A DNA stretch of 64,000 nt from Acorus gramineus (Eukaryota > Streptophyta > Magnoliopsida > Acorales > Acoraceae). Positions 22,587-35,233 of the stretch are shown here, in pieces. The notes beneath the pieces are model-generated. The model worked only from the letters and a program-made list of their open reading frames with translations. It ran no database searches and was not told the origin of the DNA. Within the stretch, counting starts at the first letter, position 1; each line of letters starts with the position of its first letter. The position numbers and the translations under genes are program-made. The stretch lies in assembly GCA_030737835.1 (NCBI GenBank), contig JAUJYN010000020.1:2728001-2792000 (forward strand), written 5' to 3'.

Positions 22587-25500
22587 TGTCACGCCCCAGG
22601 GCGGCCGTCCCCGGGACGCGGCAAGTGTATATATGATATCAGTCTAACTGGAGTTCAATAACATACTCACACAACAGCTAAAATGACAACACAGACAAAA
22701 GCAGGGCTGACATGATATATACACCAATAGCGAAAGCTAAAAGACTGAATCTGTAATCCAAAAACATATTACAGACTCGATACATAATCAACTGTCCTGT
22801 GAGAGCCAATATATACAATGACATCCAAATAATATACAAACGCGTGCCCAAGCACGGAATATAACACATACAATCAAAAGGGATGCTAATAGCCTCTGAT
22901 ATACTCGCGGGACGTGGTGCTACTCCGCTACTGATGAAGTCCCTCGGGGAGCTCCTCCTCTAGATCCGACTCAGATGACACTGGGGAAAAATATTATGCG
23001 AGGGGTGAGCCACACGCTCAGTGAACAGCACAACCCATGCATCACAGATATATTAACCACCAGATATTATTAACCACAAACTCATTATTAAAAGCCACAA
23101 AAATGGCAACAACTATAAAATACCAATGGGTCGCTATCGCCAACCCACTACACCCTAACCCTCACCCCTCAATAGGTGACATAGGATATTGGGACTTACA
23201 ATCCAGTGGGTTGCTACATCGTCGACCCACCGCACCCTCACCCTCACCCCTCAATATGGTGACATAGGATATTGGGACTGACTAGGCTGATGGTCACCCT
23301 TGGTCCACCGATAGTCTCTCCCCACTCCGTAGGCCGTTTGGCCAGCCCCACATTCAGCACAGTCCGTCCCAAATCAGGAGGTGCCTACTGATGGGAGCCC
23401 CTGCACGGGACAGCCTTTCCAACGCCGGGGCAGTCTCTACACGGATCCAACGAAGGGAACAGAACAGCCTATCCATCGCATATGATCCACTCGGATCCGC
23501 AGACAACACATCTCAATAACTCTAATGTCTTGAATTCTTCAGAATTCCTCCAGGGCGCATAACCAAGATGCGGGGAACATATATAATAATAATAATAATT
23601 TACAAGGGTTATAATATTATTGGGAAAAGAAACCTTGGGAGGGCAGCATGAGGTCCCGATATAGGACATCCCGACAACCAAACAAGGAACACGGAGTACC
23701 CTAGCCCGGGTCTCAATGTTGACCTCGCAAGGCCCCTCCCTATAATATTATACAAGGCATGCTAGCATTTAATTTAATAAATCAAACTAATAGGACGCAT
23801 GCATAGGTCGAGGCTTTCCTAGCATGATAACAAGGTGACAGGATGCACGGCTCTTACACATATCCTAAGGGTGCAAGTCCCTAACATACAAAGTCTAGGG
23901 TAGCATGCATACTACATTTTTATCATGCTTGCATGGATTACACATTACAACAAGTTAATATAAATCCATGGTGCCCCAGGGGAGGACGGTACACGCCCAA
24001 GTGCGTATAGTGCCTCCCTACTGGGTTGGATTGTCCCACTCACCGATAGTCGGGTCGTCACGCGATCGTCCGCCAAGATCTGCAAGACAGGGTAATCAAA
24101 TCGGTGAGTAACATACACAAATAAACCCAAAAATACATTAAAAATACACAGCACTCGGACAAGTGTACATACGGCCTGTACGCACGCGAGCCCGAGCACC
24201 CGACTCACTCCCGAACCCCCCGGGCAGCCACACGCACGACCACCCGACCCAGGCGCACAGCCGCGCCCCAGCTCGCGCGCCCAGTCGCACAGCTGAGCCC
24301 AGCCCGCACGCCCGGACACCCCGCCGAGCCTCCCGAGTGCACCGCGCGCCCACTGCGCCCCAGCGCAGCAACCCGCGCGCACACCCGCACGCCCTGTGCC
24401 CCAACGCCTCGCCCCGCGCGCACCACCCGCTCGCATCACCCGCTCGCACCACCCGCTCGACCAGCCCCGGGTGCACCCGCGCGCACTGCGCCCCAGCGCA
24501 GCGCCCTGCACGTGCACCCGCCCGCACTGCGCCCCAGCGCAGCGCCCGCACACCTGCCCGCTCACACTCCCCGCTCGCACCGACTGCTCGCCCTGCGCGC
24601 ACTACGCCCCCTGCGCAGCACCTGCACACCACCCGCTCGTCCACGCCCCTGCGCAGCGCTCCGCGCGCACGCCGAGCACTGCACCCAGCGCGCCTGACCG
24701 CACGCGCCCAGCGAGCCCGTCATCACGCGCCCAGCGCGCCTGCCCGCAGCTCGCCCGCCTGCGCCTGCCTGCCTGCGCCTGACCGCCTGCGCCTGCCTGC
24801 CTGCGCGCGCCGCTGCCCGCATGCGCCTGAACATTAGCCTGAACCGAGCTCCGCCCGCACGCACGCCCGCGCACGCCCACGCACGCCCACGCTGCCCGAG
24901 CATTGCCTGCCTGCGCGCTGCCTGCCTGCCCGAGCACTGCCTGCCTGCGCGCACAGCCTACCCGAGACAGCCCTTCCACTACCCCGACGGCCACCAACGG
25001 CCTCCAACCGCCTCCAACCGCCACCAACGGCCACCTTCGCCACCCACAGCCACCCCAACTCAAAAACATCCTCCTAACAAGCATCTAAGCAAGAAAAGGA
25101 AGGAAAGAAGGCTTACCCAAGGAAGGAAGGGAAGGAAGGGAAGTTCGGTTGCTCTCCGCGCACCGAAACACCTCCTCCAAGGCCACCACCACCGAGCTCT
25201 TCCTCAGCCCTCGAAATGGCTGAAAACAGAGGAGAAAGGAGGGCGTGAGAAGGGGCTAAACACACCGGAACTCGAATCGAGACCACCGGTGGATAGATCG
25301 GGATGAGATCTAACCTTTCTCTTCTTTGGGTTTTTGGTTTTGACCCCTTGAACTAGGTCAAATGGTGGTTTTAAAGAGATGGAGAGAGAGAGAGAAATTT
25401 GGAGACGACGATGAATGGGGGGGGGGGGGTTTGTCTTGGTCGTGGGATTTCTTTATACTCACACCCACACCTCACACACTCACACCCCCTAATTAGATTA

Positions 25501-25897
25501 GCCCTAATTAGGTTTAGGCTAGGTTTAGGTGATCTAAGTACACTTTGACCCTAGTCAACCCAACCACACTAAAATCCAAAGCCATATGACCAAGTCAAAG
25601 GTCAACTTTGACCAAGTCAAGTCTCCTAATGACTTTTCGCTCGGTCAAAACCCGGATACGCCGCAGAACTGCGAAATTCTGAGACGTTACCGGAATTCGA
25701 TGAAATTTTTGTGAGTGACTTGGAATGTCACCAGGACACATAATATGCAGTTAGATTCTCGATCGGAGTCCTCAAACTCAGGACGATAGCTAACAGTCTA
25801 AGATTTTAGCGGTTCCTATCGAAAAACGAAAAAAATCAAAAAACTGCCAGAATGTTCCAATGGTGACCATAAGCTTAAAAGTGACACATATATAAAA
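22587..25897 (-). mobile_element. Solo LTR C (T1), TSD TCATG
   Basis: It starts TGTCACGCCCC and ends GTGACACATATATAAAA. The terminal CA (TG on the LTR sense strand) is mutated to AA. The duplication TCATG at 22582-22586 and 25898-25902 fixes the boundary. Length 3,311 bp; two minisatellite units (about 23130-23270), CpG core about 24160-25030, 36-nt mini-exon near 24040-24083, tail stop near 22928-22930. A G homopolymer lies near 25418-25430. The altered terminus suggests it is not a recent insertion. Confidence 0.93.
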
Positions 25898-25902
25898 TCA
25901 TG

Positions 25903-27221
25903 CACTGATCCTTCATGACTTCATCCCATTCGATGCTCACTAAAGCATCAATTACAGTTCCATTAAAATCCCACTTGTTATTAACAAATCAAAAGAATGA
26001 ACGAGGAAAAGTTTGGGTACCAAAAATATTCAGTGAGAGATAAATGCAGATTTGAACCACAAACATAAACTTGATTCAATATCACCCTGTTTAAACATAA
26101 CCCTGTTTCAACATAGAAGTACCATAAACTTGTTTCATGACCCTGTTTAAACTTAACCATGTTTAACATACAAGTACCATAAACTAGTTCAACATATAAT
26201 TGTTTCAACAAAAACTTGTTTCTAACAAGTACCTTAAACCTGTTTGACAAAAAAAACCTACAAAAAAAAAAACCTGCATCTATTCCTTCATGAACACATC
26301 ACCCAGCACCAATTCCTTCTCCTACACTGAACCTAGAAATAAAACAACAATGAGCATCAACATATACATAAAAAACACTTCAATAATAAAAAAAACATTA
26401 TAATTGGAACTATAATTACCAAGTTGCAGTTAAAGATTGAAGCTTGAGTTTTATTAAATGGCATGGGCTCACCAATACAATGATTCCACATTCTCAACAG
26501 TATCATTATCATGTGTACCATCAACTCCACTAAATATTTTAACTGTAATATGAAAAAAAATATGACCACAATTAATTTAAAATCAAACAGTACTCATATA
26601 TATTAACTAATTATCCATGCCATATTGCAAAGCTACATTTTTTTACCATATTAAAAAATACATACAAATCACACTCACATAAACATGTAAAATGATCAAT
26701 CAAACCTACATTTTGAGTAGCCCCTTCAATGCCATTTATTGACCTCCCTCTCTTGCACCATCACCACCACCACTATCTCTCCCTCTCAACACACTTGCAG
26801 GATAATAGATAACTTGAGAACTGGAGAGTACTTGTTTGTTAAAGTCTACTGATTTTGTTTTAGACAAACGTTAATGGGTTTTAATTTCCCCTATCCATTT
26901 TATCATTTTCAGTGGAGTGATCACTTAGTCTTCTACTCAAAATATGTGTTTCATTTCCCTGAGCTATTGTATATGATTTCTATTCTTAGAGCTCAAGGCA
27001 GCTCAACTGGGTATAAGAACTTTTCTTTATACCTCCACGTTAAGTTCATTCAATGATTCTAAAGGTAGAATGGGAGGTTGAAATCTCAACCGTGTTTCAA
27101 GTTTTCATTTTTGAACCTTTGATTCACATGTTTCTTTGATTTATGACTTTAGACTTAAACTACTTATATTGCAAATCAGGCAGAGCTGTCAATCTCTGAA
27201 TTTTCAGGGAATGGTGGAGAA
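25903..27221. other. AT-rich non-coding DNA with degenerate CCTGTTTAA repeats
   Basis: No exon could be supported. Around 26080-26260 several degenerate copies of CCCTGTTTAAACATA and AAGTACCATAAAC occur, resembling the CCTGTTTAATAC repeats at 13800-14060. This suggests the two regions carry related TIR-element interiors. Confidence 0.45.
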
Positions 27222-27575
27222 CAAATCAAATTACAAGAAGATTTGAGTTCCTCTTCAAAGCCAAAACAAAAGAAAACTCTAAATATTCAAATAACAGAAC
27301 AAATCAAAATCACAACAAGATTTGGGCTCCTCATCAAAGCCAAAAGAAAAGAAAACCCCAAAATAATCAAGTCACAACAAGATTTGGTCCTCTTCAAAGC
27401 CAAAACAAAAGAAAACCCTAAATAATCAAATCACAACAAGATTTGGGTTTCTCTTCAAAGCCAAAACAAAAAAAACCCCTAAATAATCAAATCAAAACAA
27501 GATTTTGTCCTCTTCAAAGCCAAAACAAAAGAAAACCCTAAATAATAAAATAACAGAAAAAATCAAAATCCTATA
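27222..27575. repeat. 59-bp tandem array, right inverted copy
   Basis: Units TCTTCAAAGCCAAAACAAAA, GAAAACCCTAAATAATCAAA and TCACAACAAGATTTGG are the reverse complement of the array at 14786-15103. The longer unit containing ATAACAGAACAAATC is again on the inner side. The two arrays are therefore colinear inverted copies, not independent expansions. Confidence 0.85.
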
Positions 27576-27929
27576 CCTAAATAATTGGATACAAAGACAA
27601 GTTAAAGAAAATACTTATATTGAACGTTTAGCGGGGACGGTGACGGTACGGGATCAGTGACGGTGACGAGGTGCCGGTGCGGTGACGAGGTGCCGGAGGG
27701 GGGGGGGGCGTGTGAGGAGAAGAGGTGGTGGAGGGAGTTTTGTGAGGTGAAGGAGAGGGCAAAACGAGAGGGTTATGAGGGTTTTTTTTTCTTTTTTTTG
27801 GTCCCTCGATCGAACCAGGTAGAGACCCCTCAGTGATTTTTTAAAATTTTTTTTCCAAAATGGAGACGGCCCAACAATTAAACCACACGAAAATTGGTAA
27901 GCCACACGACCGCATAGTATCGTGAGTCA
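27576..27929. other. Short GC-mixed non-coding stretch
   Basis: It contains imperfect GGTGACGAGGTGCCGG repeats (about 27650-27700), a G homopolymer and a T-rich run. Nothing codes convincingly. Confidence 0.4.
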
Positions 27930-28346
27930 TATATATATATGAGTGCTGTTACACTCAGTTACAAAGTCTGACCATATCTCAGACTCTACGTCAGCAGTGT
28001 GACGTGAATTTTTTTTTTAATGTCACATTGGATCTCCAAAAAAGCAGTCAAAAATTCCCCCCCAAGGTTCCCAACCATTTTTTTGGATCCATAACTCTGT
28101 TGTCCCTCCTTTTTTAATCCATTAAAAACATTTCATTTACTGTTTCATTCTCTCTCTTAAACTCTGCGTCAACCACCACAGACCAGCAACAACAACTCCA
28201 TGAAAAGGCACTAAATATTCCTCGTTTGTAGTTATTGGACCAAAAAAAGGTATACACTTCGTTTGCAGAAGATTCCAACATTTATTCCTCTGTTTTGAAT
28301 ATTTTATCATCGTTCGTGACAGCCTTTTCGTCAAAGGTTGCCTCGT
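27930..28346. mobile_element. Left half of a TIR element split by the LTR cluster
   Basis: Beginning in a short (TA)n tract, the sequence TGTTACACTCAGT, CTCAGACTCTACGT and GTGACGTG recurs inverted at the right end (51970-52060: reading inward TGTTACACTCAGTCGG, CTCAGACCCCACGT, GTGACGTGG). Both outer ends run into TA repeats. The halves total about 0.83 kb. Insertion in (TA)n recalls Micron-type MITEs; a Mutator-like element with a TA-rich TSD is the alternative. Confidence 0.65.
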
Positions 28347-31300
28347 TGTAAAGTGTGTCACTTTTAGCCTGCTGGTAACCGTTGGAGCGTTCTGGCAGTT
28401 TTTCATTTTTTTTTCGGTTTTCGATCGGAACCGCTAATTTTTGGACTGTTAGCTATCGTCCTGAGTTAGAGGACTCTGATTGGAAATCTAACTGCATATT
28501 TGGTGTCCTGGTGCCATTTTAGGCCTCTCACAAAAATTTCATTGAATTCCGGCAACGTTTCCAGAATTTCACAGTTCCGGGGCGTATCCAGGTTTTTAAG
28601 TGAGTTGACTTTATATAAGAGGGGTGAGAAAAGTCTAGCACTATTCATCATCTTCCTCCTTGAGCTCTCTCTCTCTCCTTCTCCATTTTTCTTGGTTTTG
28701 AGCCCCTTGGAGGGCTTGAAACTCAAAACCCATAACATAGAAAGAGTAGATCGGGTCCCGATCTACGCCCCGGTGTTCTCGGATTCGAATTCCGAGAAGA
28801 TTGGCCCCTCCATCCCCCCTCTTTTCTCCTCTGATTTGGGCCAATTCGAGGGCCAAGGAAGATCCCGGCGTTGGAGGCCTTTGGGGAAAGGTTTCGGTGC
28901 GCGGAGAGCAACCGAACATCTCTTCCTCCCCTTGGTAAGCCCTTTTTCCTCTCTTTTCATGCTTAGATGTATGTTAGGATGTTGGATTTGAGGTTGGGTG
29001 GTGGTCGGCGGCGGTGGGTGGCCGTCGGAGGGCTGTGGGTGGTGGTCAGAGGCCATGGGGTGGCCGGTGGTTGGTGGTAGAGGAGCTCGGCAGGGAGGCT
29101 AGCAGTCCCGGGTGAGTTGGCAGCGGGCGCAGCAGGCAGGCGCACCAGGTGGCCGGGCGCGCGAGTGTGTGCGCGCAGGCGTGCGCTCGGGTGGTGCTGC
29201 GGGCGTGCTGGGCGCGCTGGGTAGGGCCGGCAGGGCTAGGCGTGCAGGGTAGGCTGGCTGGGCTGTGCGTGCTGGCAGGCCGGGCAGGCAGGCTAGGCGC
29301 GCAGGCGTGCTGGGTAGGAGGTGCTCGGGCATCAGGCGGGCAGTGCCGGGCGTGCAGGCGAGCGGTGCTCGGGCCACTCGGCGATGCGCGCAGGCAGGCA
29401 GCGCGGGCAGCAGCGCGGGCAGGCTGGCAGGCGCGCTGGGCGCGTGCAGGCGCGCTGGGCGCGTGTTGCGCGGGCGTGCGCGTGGGCGCTGGGTGAGGGT
29501 CCCGGGTGCTGGGCGCTGAGCGTCGGGCGCTGGGTCGCGGATACCGGGTGCTGAGCGCTGGGCACTGCAGAGGAGTATGCGCGCGGGGCGCTGGGCTGAG
29601 GCGCAGGCGTGCGCGCGGTGAGGAGGGCAGAGGCGCAGGCGTGCGCGCGGGTAGAGGCTGGTGGTGCGCGCGGAGTGCACGCGGGACGGAGCTGGTGGTG
29701 CGCGCGGGGTGCGCGAGGGGCGAGACGCTGGGCGCGCGGGGCGTGCGATGTGCTCGCGTGGTGCGCGCGGGGGCGTGCGGGGTGCGCGCGGGCTGCTGCG
29801 GCGGGCGCAGTGGGCGCGCGGTGCACCCGGGTGGCTCGGCTGCATGTCCAGGCGGGCGGGCAGGGGCCCGGCGGTGCGCCTGGGTGGTTGGCCGTGCGGA
29901 TGGTTGCCGGTGGTGCGGGAGTGAGTCGGGGTGCTCGGGCTAGCATGCGTACGGGTCGTATGTACGTTTGCCCGAGTGTTGGGTATTTATTTGTGTAGCT
30001 TGGTATATTTTGTAGTGTTTTTGGGTTTTACTCACCAAGTTACTACCCTGTCTTGCAGATCTTGACGGACGGTCGCGCGACGACCCGGTTTCTGGTGAGT
30101 GGGACAATCCAACCCAGTAGGGAGGCATACTACTCACTTGGGAGTGTATTGCCCTCCCCTGGGGCACCATAGATTAATATTAACCTGTTGTAAAGTGTAT
30201 TTCATGCGAGCATGATTTAAATGTAGAATGCATGCTACCCCTAGACTTGCATGATAGGGACTTGCACCCTTAGGATAGGTGTAAGAGCCCTGTATCTTGT
30301 CCCCCTGTTCTCATGCTAGGAAGCCTTGGCCTATGCATGTGTCCTACTAGTTTATTTATTAAATTAAATGCTAGTATATGTTAATTGCATGCTTTAGATA
30401 ATATTATAGGGAGGGGCCTTGCGAGGTCAACATTGAGACCCGGGTTAGGGTACTCCGTGTTCCTTGTTTGGTTGTCGGGATGTCCTGTATCGGGACCTCA
30501 TGCTGCCTCCCAAGGTTCTTGTCCCAATAATATTATATCTCTAGTTGATAATTAATGATTTATCCATTATATGATTATTAGCATATTTAGTGAATATTAT
30601 AGGGGAGGGGCCTTGCGAGGACAGCGGTGAGACCCGGGCTAGGGTACTCCGTGTTCCTTGTTTGGTTGTCGGGGTGTCCTATATCGAGAACTCACGCTGC
30701 CCTCCCAAGTTTCTTTCCCCTAGTAATATTCCACCCTTGCTATTACTGTACATGTTCCCCGCATCTTGGTTATGCGCCCTGGAGGAATTCTGTGGAATTC
30801 AGGACATTAGAGTCGATGAGGTGTGTAGTCGGCGGATCCGAGTGGATCATGTGCGTATGGATAGACTGTTCTGTCCCCTTCGTTGGATCCGGTAGAGGCT
30901 GCCCCAGCGTTAGAAAGGCCGTCCCTTCCAAGGGTTCCCATCAGTAGGCGCCTCCTGATTTTGGTTTCGGACTGTGCTGAAGTTGTGGGTGAGGACTCCC
31001 ATCAGTAGGCACCTCCTGATTTGGTTTTGGACTGTGCTGAATGTGGGAGTAGACCAAGTTGCCTACGGAGTGGAGGAGAGACTATCGGTGGACCAAGGGT
31101 GACCAACAGCCTAGTCAGTCCCAAAATCCTATGTCACCCGTGGTAGGGTGAGGGTGAGGGAGTAGTGGGTTGGCGATGAGCGACCCGCTGGTTTTGTGAT
31201 TGGATGATTATCAGTCCCAATATCCTGCGTCACCTGCTGAGGGTGAGGGTGAGGGTGTGGTGGGTCGTCGATGGAGCGACCCACTGGGTTATTTGTTATG

Positions 31301-31812
31301 CCACTTAGAGGCTGGATAAATAAATGAATTGTGGTCAATATTGTCTGTGATGCATGGGTTGTGCTGTTCACTGAGCGTGTGGCTCACCCCGCATATGTTT
31401 TTCCCCAGTTGCCACTGAGCCTGAGCTGGAGCCGGAGCAGCAGGTGGAGCCGTCCGAGGGATTCCTTCAGTAGCGGAGCAGCGCTACGTTCCGCGAGTGC
31501 CAGAGGCTATCAGCATCCCTTCTTGGCTGTATGTATTTTATTTCCGTGCTTGGCACGCGTTTGTATATATTCAGTTGTACTTGTGTATATTGGCTCTCAC
31601 AGGACAGATGATTGAGTATCGAGTCTGTAGTATGTTTATTTACAGATTCAGTCTTTTGCTTCCGCATTTGGTGTATATATCATGTCAGCCTCTTTGTTGT
31701 CTGTGTGTCATTCTGGTTGCTTGTGTATGATATATTATTGACCTCCTGTATAGATTCTGATATTTTATATACACTTGCCGCGTCCCGGGGACGGCCGCCC
31801 TGGGGCGTGACA
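28347..31812 (+). mobile_element. LTR D (T1), chimeric, flanks do not match
   Basis: A plus-orientation LTR, 3.47 kb. Its start is abnormal (TGTAAAGTGTGTCAC or truncated, in place of TGTTATATATGTGTCAC) and its end GGGGCGTGACA is normal. Flanking pentamers CTCGT (left) and AAAGA (right) differ. Right of it the minus-oriented LTR of element F resumes in mid-sequence. It carries an internal duplication of about 185 bp whose two copies match different T1 subtypes (30405-30540 with GGTCAACATTGAG; 30590-30730 with GGACAGCGGTGAG). It has two minisatellite units (31130-31290), TATA at 28612-28618, donor at 28935, mini-exon 30059-30094 and a tail frame 31409-31473, 12 nt longer than usual. Best read as a recombinant between two LTRs. 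Confidence 0.85.
30405..30770 (+). repeat. Internal duplication in LTR D marking a recombination joint
   Basis: The block GAGGGGCCTTGCGAGG ... GGGTACTCCGTGTTCC ... TTGTTTGGTTGTCGG occurs twice, near 30410 and 30600. The first copy has the CAACATTGAG variant and the second the CAGCGGTGAG variant. Other LTRs in the window have one copy of one type only. Confidence 0.8.
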
Positions 31813-32453
31813 AAAGAGGCCATGAGAGGGGGTCACACATGAGGAAACTTGAAAATGAAACCATAGGAAGATAGATCGGGAGCTCACCTATCTTTTCTCT
31901 TCTTAGGGTTTTTGGTTTTGTCCATCCTAACTAGGTCAAATAGTGGATTTAAAGAGAGGGGAGAGAGAGAAATTTTGGTGGAGAAGATGATGAATAGTGG
32001 GGGATTAAATTTTAGCTTGACTTATAAGCCACCACACACACACCTCACACACTCACCACTTAGACTAATTAATTAGGTTTAGGCTAGGTTTAAGTGTGGT
32101 TTGACCCTAGTCAACCCAACCACACTAAAATCCAAATCAATTTGACCAAGTCATGGGCCCACCTTGACCAAGTCAAGTCTCCCAATGACTTCTCGCTCGG
32201 TCAAAACCCGGATACGCTTCGGAACTGTGAAATTCTGAAACGTTACCGGAATTCGATGAAATTTTCGTGAGTGGCTTGGAATGACACCAGGACACATAAT
32301 ATGCAGTTAGATTTCAATCGGAGCCCTCAAACTCAGGGTGATAGCTAAAAGTCCAAAATTTTAGCGGTTCCGATCGAAAAACGAAAAAAACTGAAAAACT
32401 GCCAGAATGTTCCAATGGTTACCAAAAGGCTAAAAAGTGACACATATATAACA
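31813..32453 (-). repeat. 3' LTR remnant of element F
   Basis: The 641 bp next to the PPT, ending TATATAACA at 32453, match 45680-46332 of the 5' LTR at about 98%. The remaining 2.2 kb toward the left are missing, replaced by LTR D. Confidence 0.9.
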
Positions 32454-32468
32454 TTCTCCCCCCTTAGG
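32454..32468 (-). other. Polypurine tract of element F
   Basis: On the minus strand CCTAAGGGGGGAGAA directly abuts the LTR start TGTTATATATG. This is the expected primer site for plus-strand DNA synthesis. The second element has the same tract at 61020-61034 (CCTAAGGGGGGAAGAA type). Confidence 0.85.
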
Positions 32469-32500
32469 AAATTTTGTCCTCAAAATAAATACAAGAACAT

Positions 32501-33133
32501 CTAAGAAGGGAAAAGATGCGGATACGCGTCACGCATGGCGTCCTCGAGCTCCCAAGTGGCCTCGGCACCGGAACGGTGCTGCCATCGCACCTTGACCAGC
32601 TGAACGGTCTTGGTGCGGAGCCTCTTCTCGCGGCGGTCCAGGATCTCGATCGGCTGCTCGACGAATGACAAGTCCGGCTCGAAGACGAGCGGCTCGAATG
32701 GGATGACGTGAGCAGGATCGTGGACATAACGCCTCAGCTGCGAGACATGAAAGACGTCATGGGCCTGAGCCAACTGTGGGGGCAGAGCTATGCGATAGGC
32801 CACCTCCCCAACTCGCTCGAGGATGAGGAACGGCCCAATGAAACGCGGACTCAGCTTGCCCCGCACACCGAAACGGAAGATGCCCTTCACCGGGGACACC
32901 TTCAGGAAGACATGGTCACCAACCTCGAAGGCGAGCTCACTGCGACGACGGTCGGCGTAGCTCTTCTGACGACTCTGAGCGACTCGGATACGCTCGCGAA
33001 TCGTCTTCACCATCTCTGAGGTCTGGTGAATGATCTCTGGTCCCTCCAACTGGCGCTCTCTGATCTCGTCCCAACACAAGGGGGACCTGCAGCTGCGGCC
33101 ATAGAGCGCCTCATAAGGAGCCATCCGGATACT
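32501..33133 (-). pseudogene. Element F integrase C-terminus and chromodomain
   Basis: About 210 codons. They begin just after an in-frame stop and continue the integrase (MAPYEALYGRSCRSPLCWDE, then a long basic/helical segment and GPFLILERVGEVAYRIALP, the SH3-like C-terminal part). The last 50 or so residues (VEQPIEILDRREKRLRTK, VKVRWQHRSGAEATWE) form a chromodomain, followed by a stop at 32501. In chromoviruses this domain binds histone marks and steers integration to heterochromatin. The presence of a chromodomain, long LTRs and a tRNA-Met PBS supports Tekay/Del clade. Nearly identical to 61068-61700. Confidence 0.9.
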
Positions 33134-33565
33134 CTAGTGGTAGCTGTTGTTGTAGGCAAACTCCACCAACGGAAGGTGCCTCTCCCAACTGCCCCCAAAA
33201 TCGAGAACGCAGGCTCGCAGCATGTCCTCCAGGGTCTGAATCGTCCTCTCCGACTGGCCGTCCGTCTGCGGATGAAACGCTGTACTGAAGTGGAGGTTCG
33301 TACCAAGGGCGTGCTGGAGGCTACGCCAGAACCTCGAAGTAAAACGCGCGTCTCGATCGGAAATGATGCTGACGGGAGTGCCATGGAGACGAATAATCTC
33401 TGAGACGAACAACTGCGCCAGGGTGTCCAGAGAATCGGTGAGTCGGATGGGGAGGAAATGAGCAGACTTCGTCAGCCAGTCGACGATCACCCAGATGGCA
33501 TCGCGACCCGAACGTGACCTCGGCAAACCCGAGATGAAGTCCATGGTGATCTGCTCCCACTTCCA
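33134..33565 (-). pseudogene. Element F integrase catalytic core
   Basis: The segment lies between two in-frame stops (33566-33568 upstream, 33134-33136 at its end). It carries the D,D-35-E catalytic triad: Asp in TMDFISGLP, Asp in [10 protein letters not shown], Glu in [10 protein letters not shown]. It makes the strand-transfer centre that inserts element DNA. The closing stop replaces a Ser codon that is intact in the second element (TCG to TAG). Reading frame is otherwise continuous with its neighbours. Confidence 0.9.
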
Positions 33566-35233
33566 CTAAGGGATCTCAATGGACTGCAGCTTCCCCGCAG
33601 GGCGCTGATGCTCCGACTTCACCTGCTGGCATACTAAGCATCGGGCAACGAAACGGGCAATATCCGTCTTCATCCCGCGCCACCAGTAGCCACGACGAAG
33701 GCCCCTGTACATCTTCGTGCCACCGGGATGCACTGTGTACCTCGAACGATGGGCCTCGTCCAGAATCTTCTGCTTCAGCTCTGCGTCGTCAGGAATGCAT
33801 ACTCGGCCTCCGAACCGCAGGATCCCGTGCTCGCGAATCTGGTAGTCCGGACGCTTGCCCCGGGCGACACCTTCAGAGAGGACTATAAAATGCGGATCCT
33901 GACCCTGAGCCGTGCGGATCTCGTCGAGAAGGACTGGCTGCACCACTAGCCTGGCCAAAAAGCCACCCGCAGGAGTCTCTTGAACACTGATCCAGCAAGC
34001 GGCCTTCTCCAGAAGCCTCCAACGACGTACAGCCATGTGGGCGGCCATGCCCAAGGGCTGCCTGCTGAGAGCATCTGCCACGACATTCGCCTTACCCGGA
34101 TGGTAAGCGATGTCACAATCATAGTCCGTCAAGAACTCGACCCAACGTCTCTGACGCATGTTGAGCTCCGGCTGGGACTGCAAATATGTCAAGCTCTTAT
34201 GATCAGTAAAGAGCTCGAACTCCTCGCCATAGAGGTAATGCCTCCACATCTTCAGCGCAAAGATGATCGCTGCCAACTCAAGGTCGTGGGTGGGGTAATT
34301 CTGCTCATGGGGCTTCAACTGACGCAACGCGTAAGCCACAATCTTAACGTGCTGCATCAGGACGCAACCCACACCCAACTGCGATGCATCGGTGTAAACT
34401 GTGAACCCACCACTCCCAGACGGAAGGGTAAGAACTGGCGCTGAGGTGAGCCTTCGCTTCAACTCCTGGAAGCTCTCCTCACAAGACGGGGACCACTCGA
34501 ACCGGACATCCTTCCGAGTGAGGCGGGTAAGAGGAACGGCTATCTTCGAGAAACCCTCGACAAACCTCCTGTAATAACCCGCCAAGCCCAGGAAGCTCCG
34601 AATCTCTGTGGGGTTCGACGGTCGACGCCAATTCGACACGGCGAGCGTCTTCTCCGGGTCCACAGATATGCCCTCGCCGGAAATCACATGGCCCAGAAAG
34701 GCCATACGCTCCAACCAAAACTCACACTTGCTAAACTTGGCAAACAACTGATGTCTGGCCAAAGTCTCCAAGACAGTGCGGAGATGGTGAGCGTGCTCCT
34801 CAAGACTCCTCGAGTACACCAATATGTCATCGATGAATACTACCACAAAGGAGTCAAGGAAGGGCCGAAACACCCGGTTCATCAGATCCATGAAGGCCGC
34901 CGGCGCATTCGTCAACCCGAACGGCAGTACTCTGAACTCGTAGTGCCCATACCGGGTACGAAAGGCCGTCTTCGGAATGTCTGACTCCCGGATCTTCAGC
35001 TGATAGTAGCCCGAGCGGAGATCGATCTTAGAAAAGACCCGCGCTCCCTGGAGCTGGTCAAACAGATCGTCGATCCGTGGCAAGGGGTACTTGTTCTTCA
35101 CCGTCCGCTTGTTCAGCTGCCTGTAATCGATACAAAGCCGCAGCGAACCGTCCTTCTTCCGGACGAACAGAACAGGGGCTCCCCACGGAGAAACACTCGG
35201 ACGTGCGAAGCCCTTCTCCAGCAACTCCTCCAA
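33566..35233 (-). pseudogene. Element F reverse transcriptase, RNase H and integrase zinc finger
   Basis: 555 codons between two stops. Reverse transcriptase: catalytic Asp in [10 protein letters not shown] (about residue 71) and the FIDD box (about 133-136). RNase H: Asp in TDAS (about 281), Glu in DLEL (about 319), Asp in TDHKSL (about 344). Integrase N-terminal zinc finger: His 495, His 502, Cys 532, Cys 535 (HX6H...CX2C). All catalytic residues are present. The terminating TAG at 33566-33568 replaces a Gln codon (CAG in the second element). The protein copies element RNA into DNA and degrades the RNA template in virus-like particles. Confidence 0.93.

Noticed and set aside
32708..33403. 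Plus-strand open frames across pol (also 34688-34984, 35749-36435, 61275-61586)
   Set aside because: Antisense shadows of the retrotransposon pol and gag frames.
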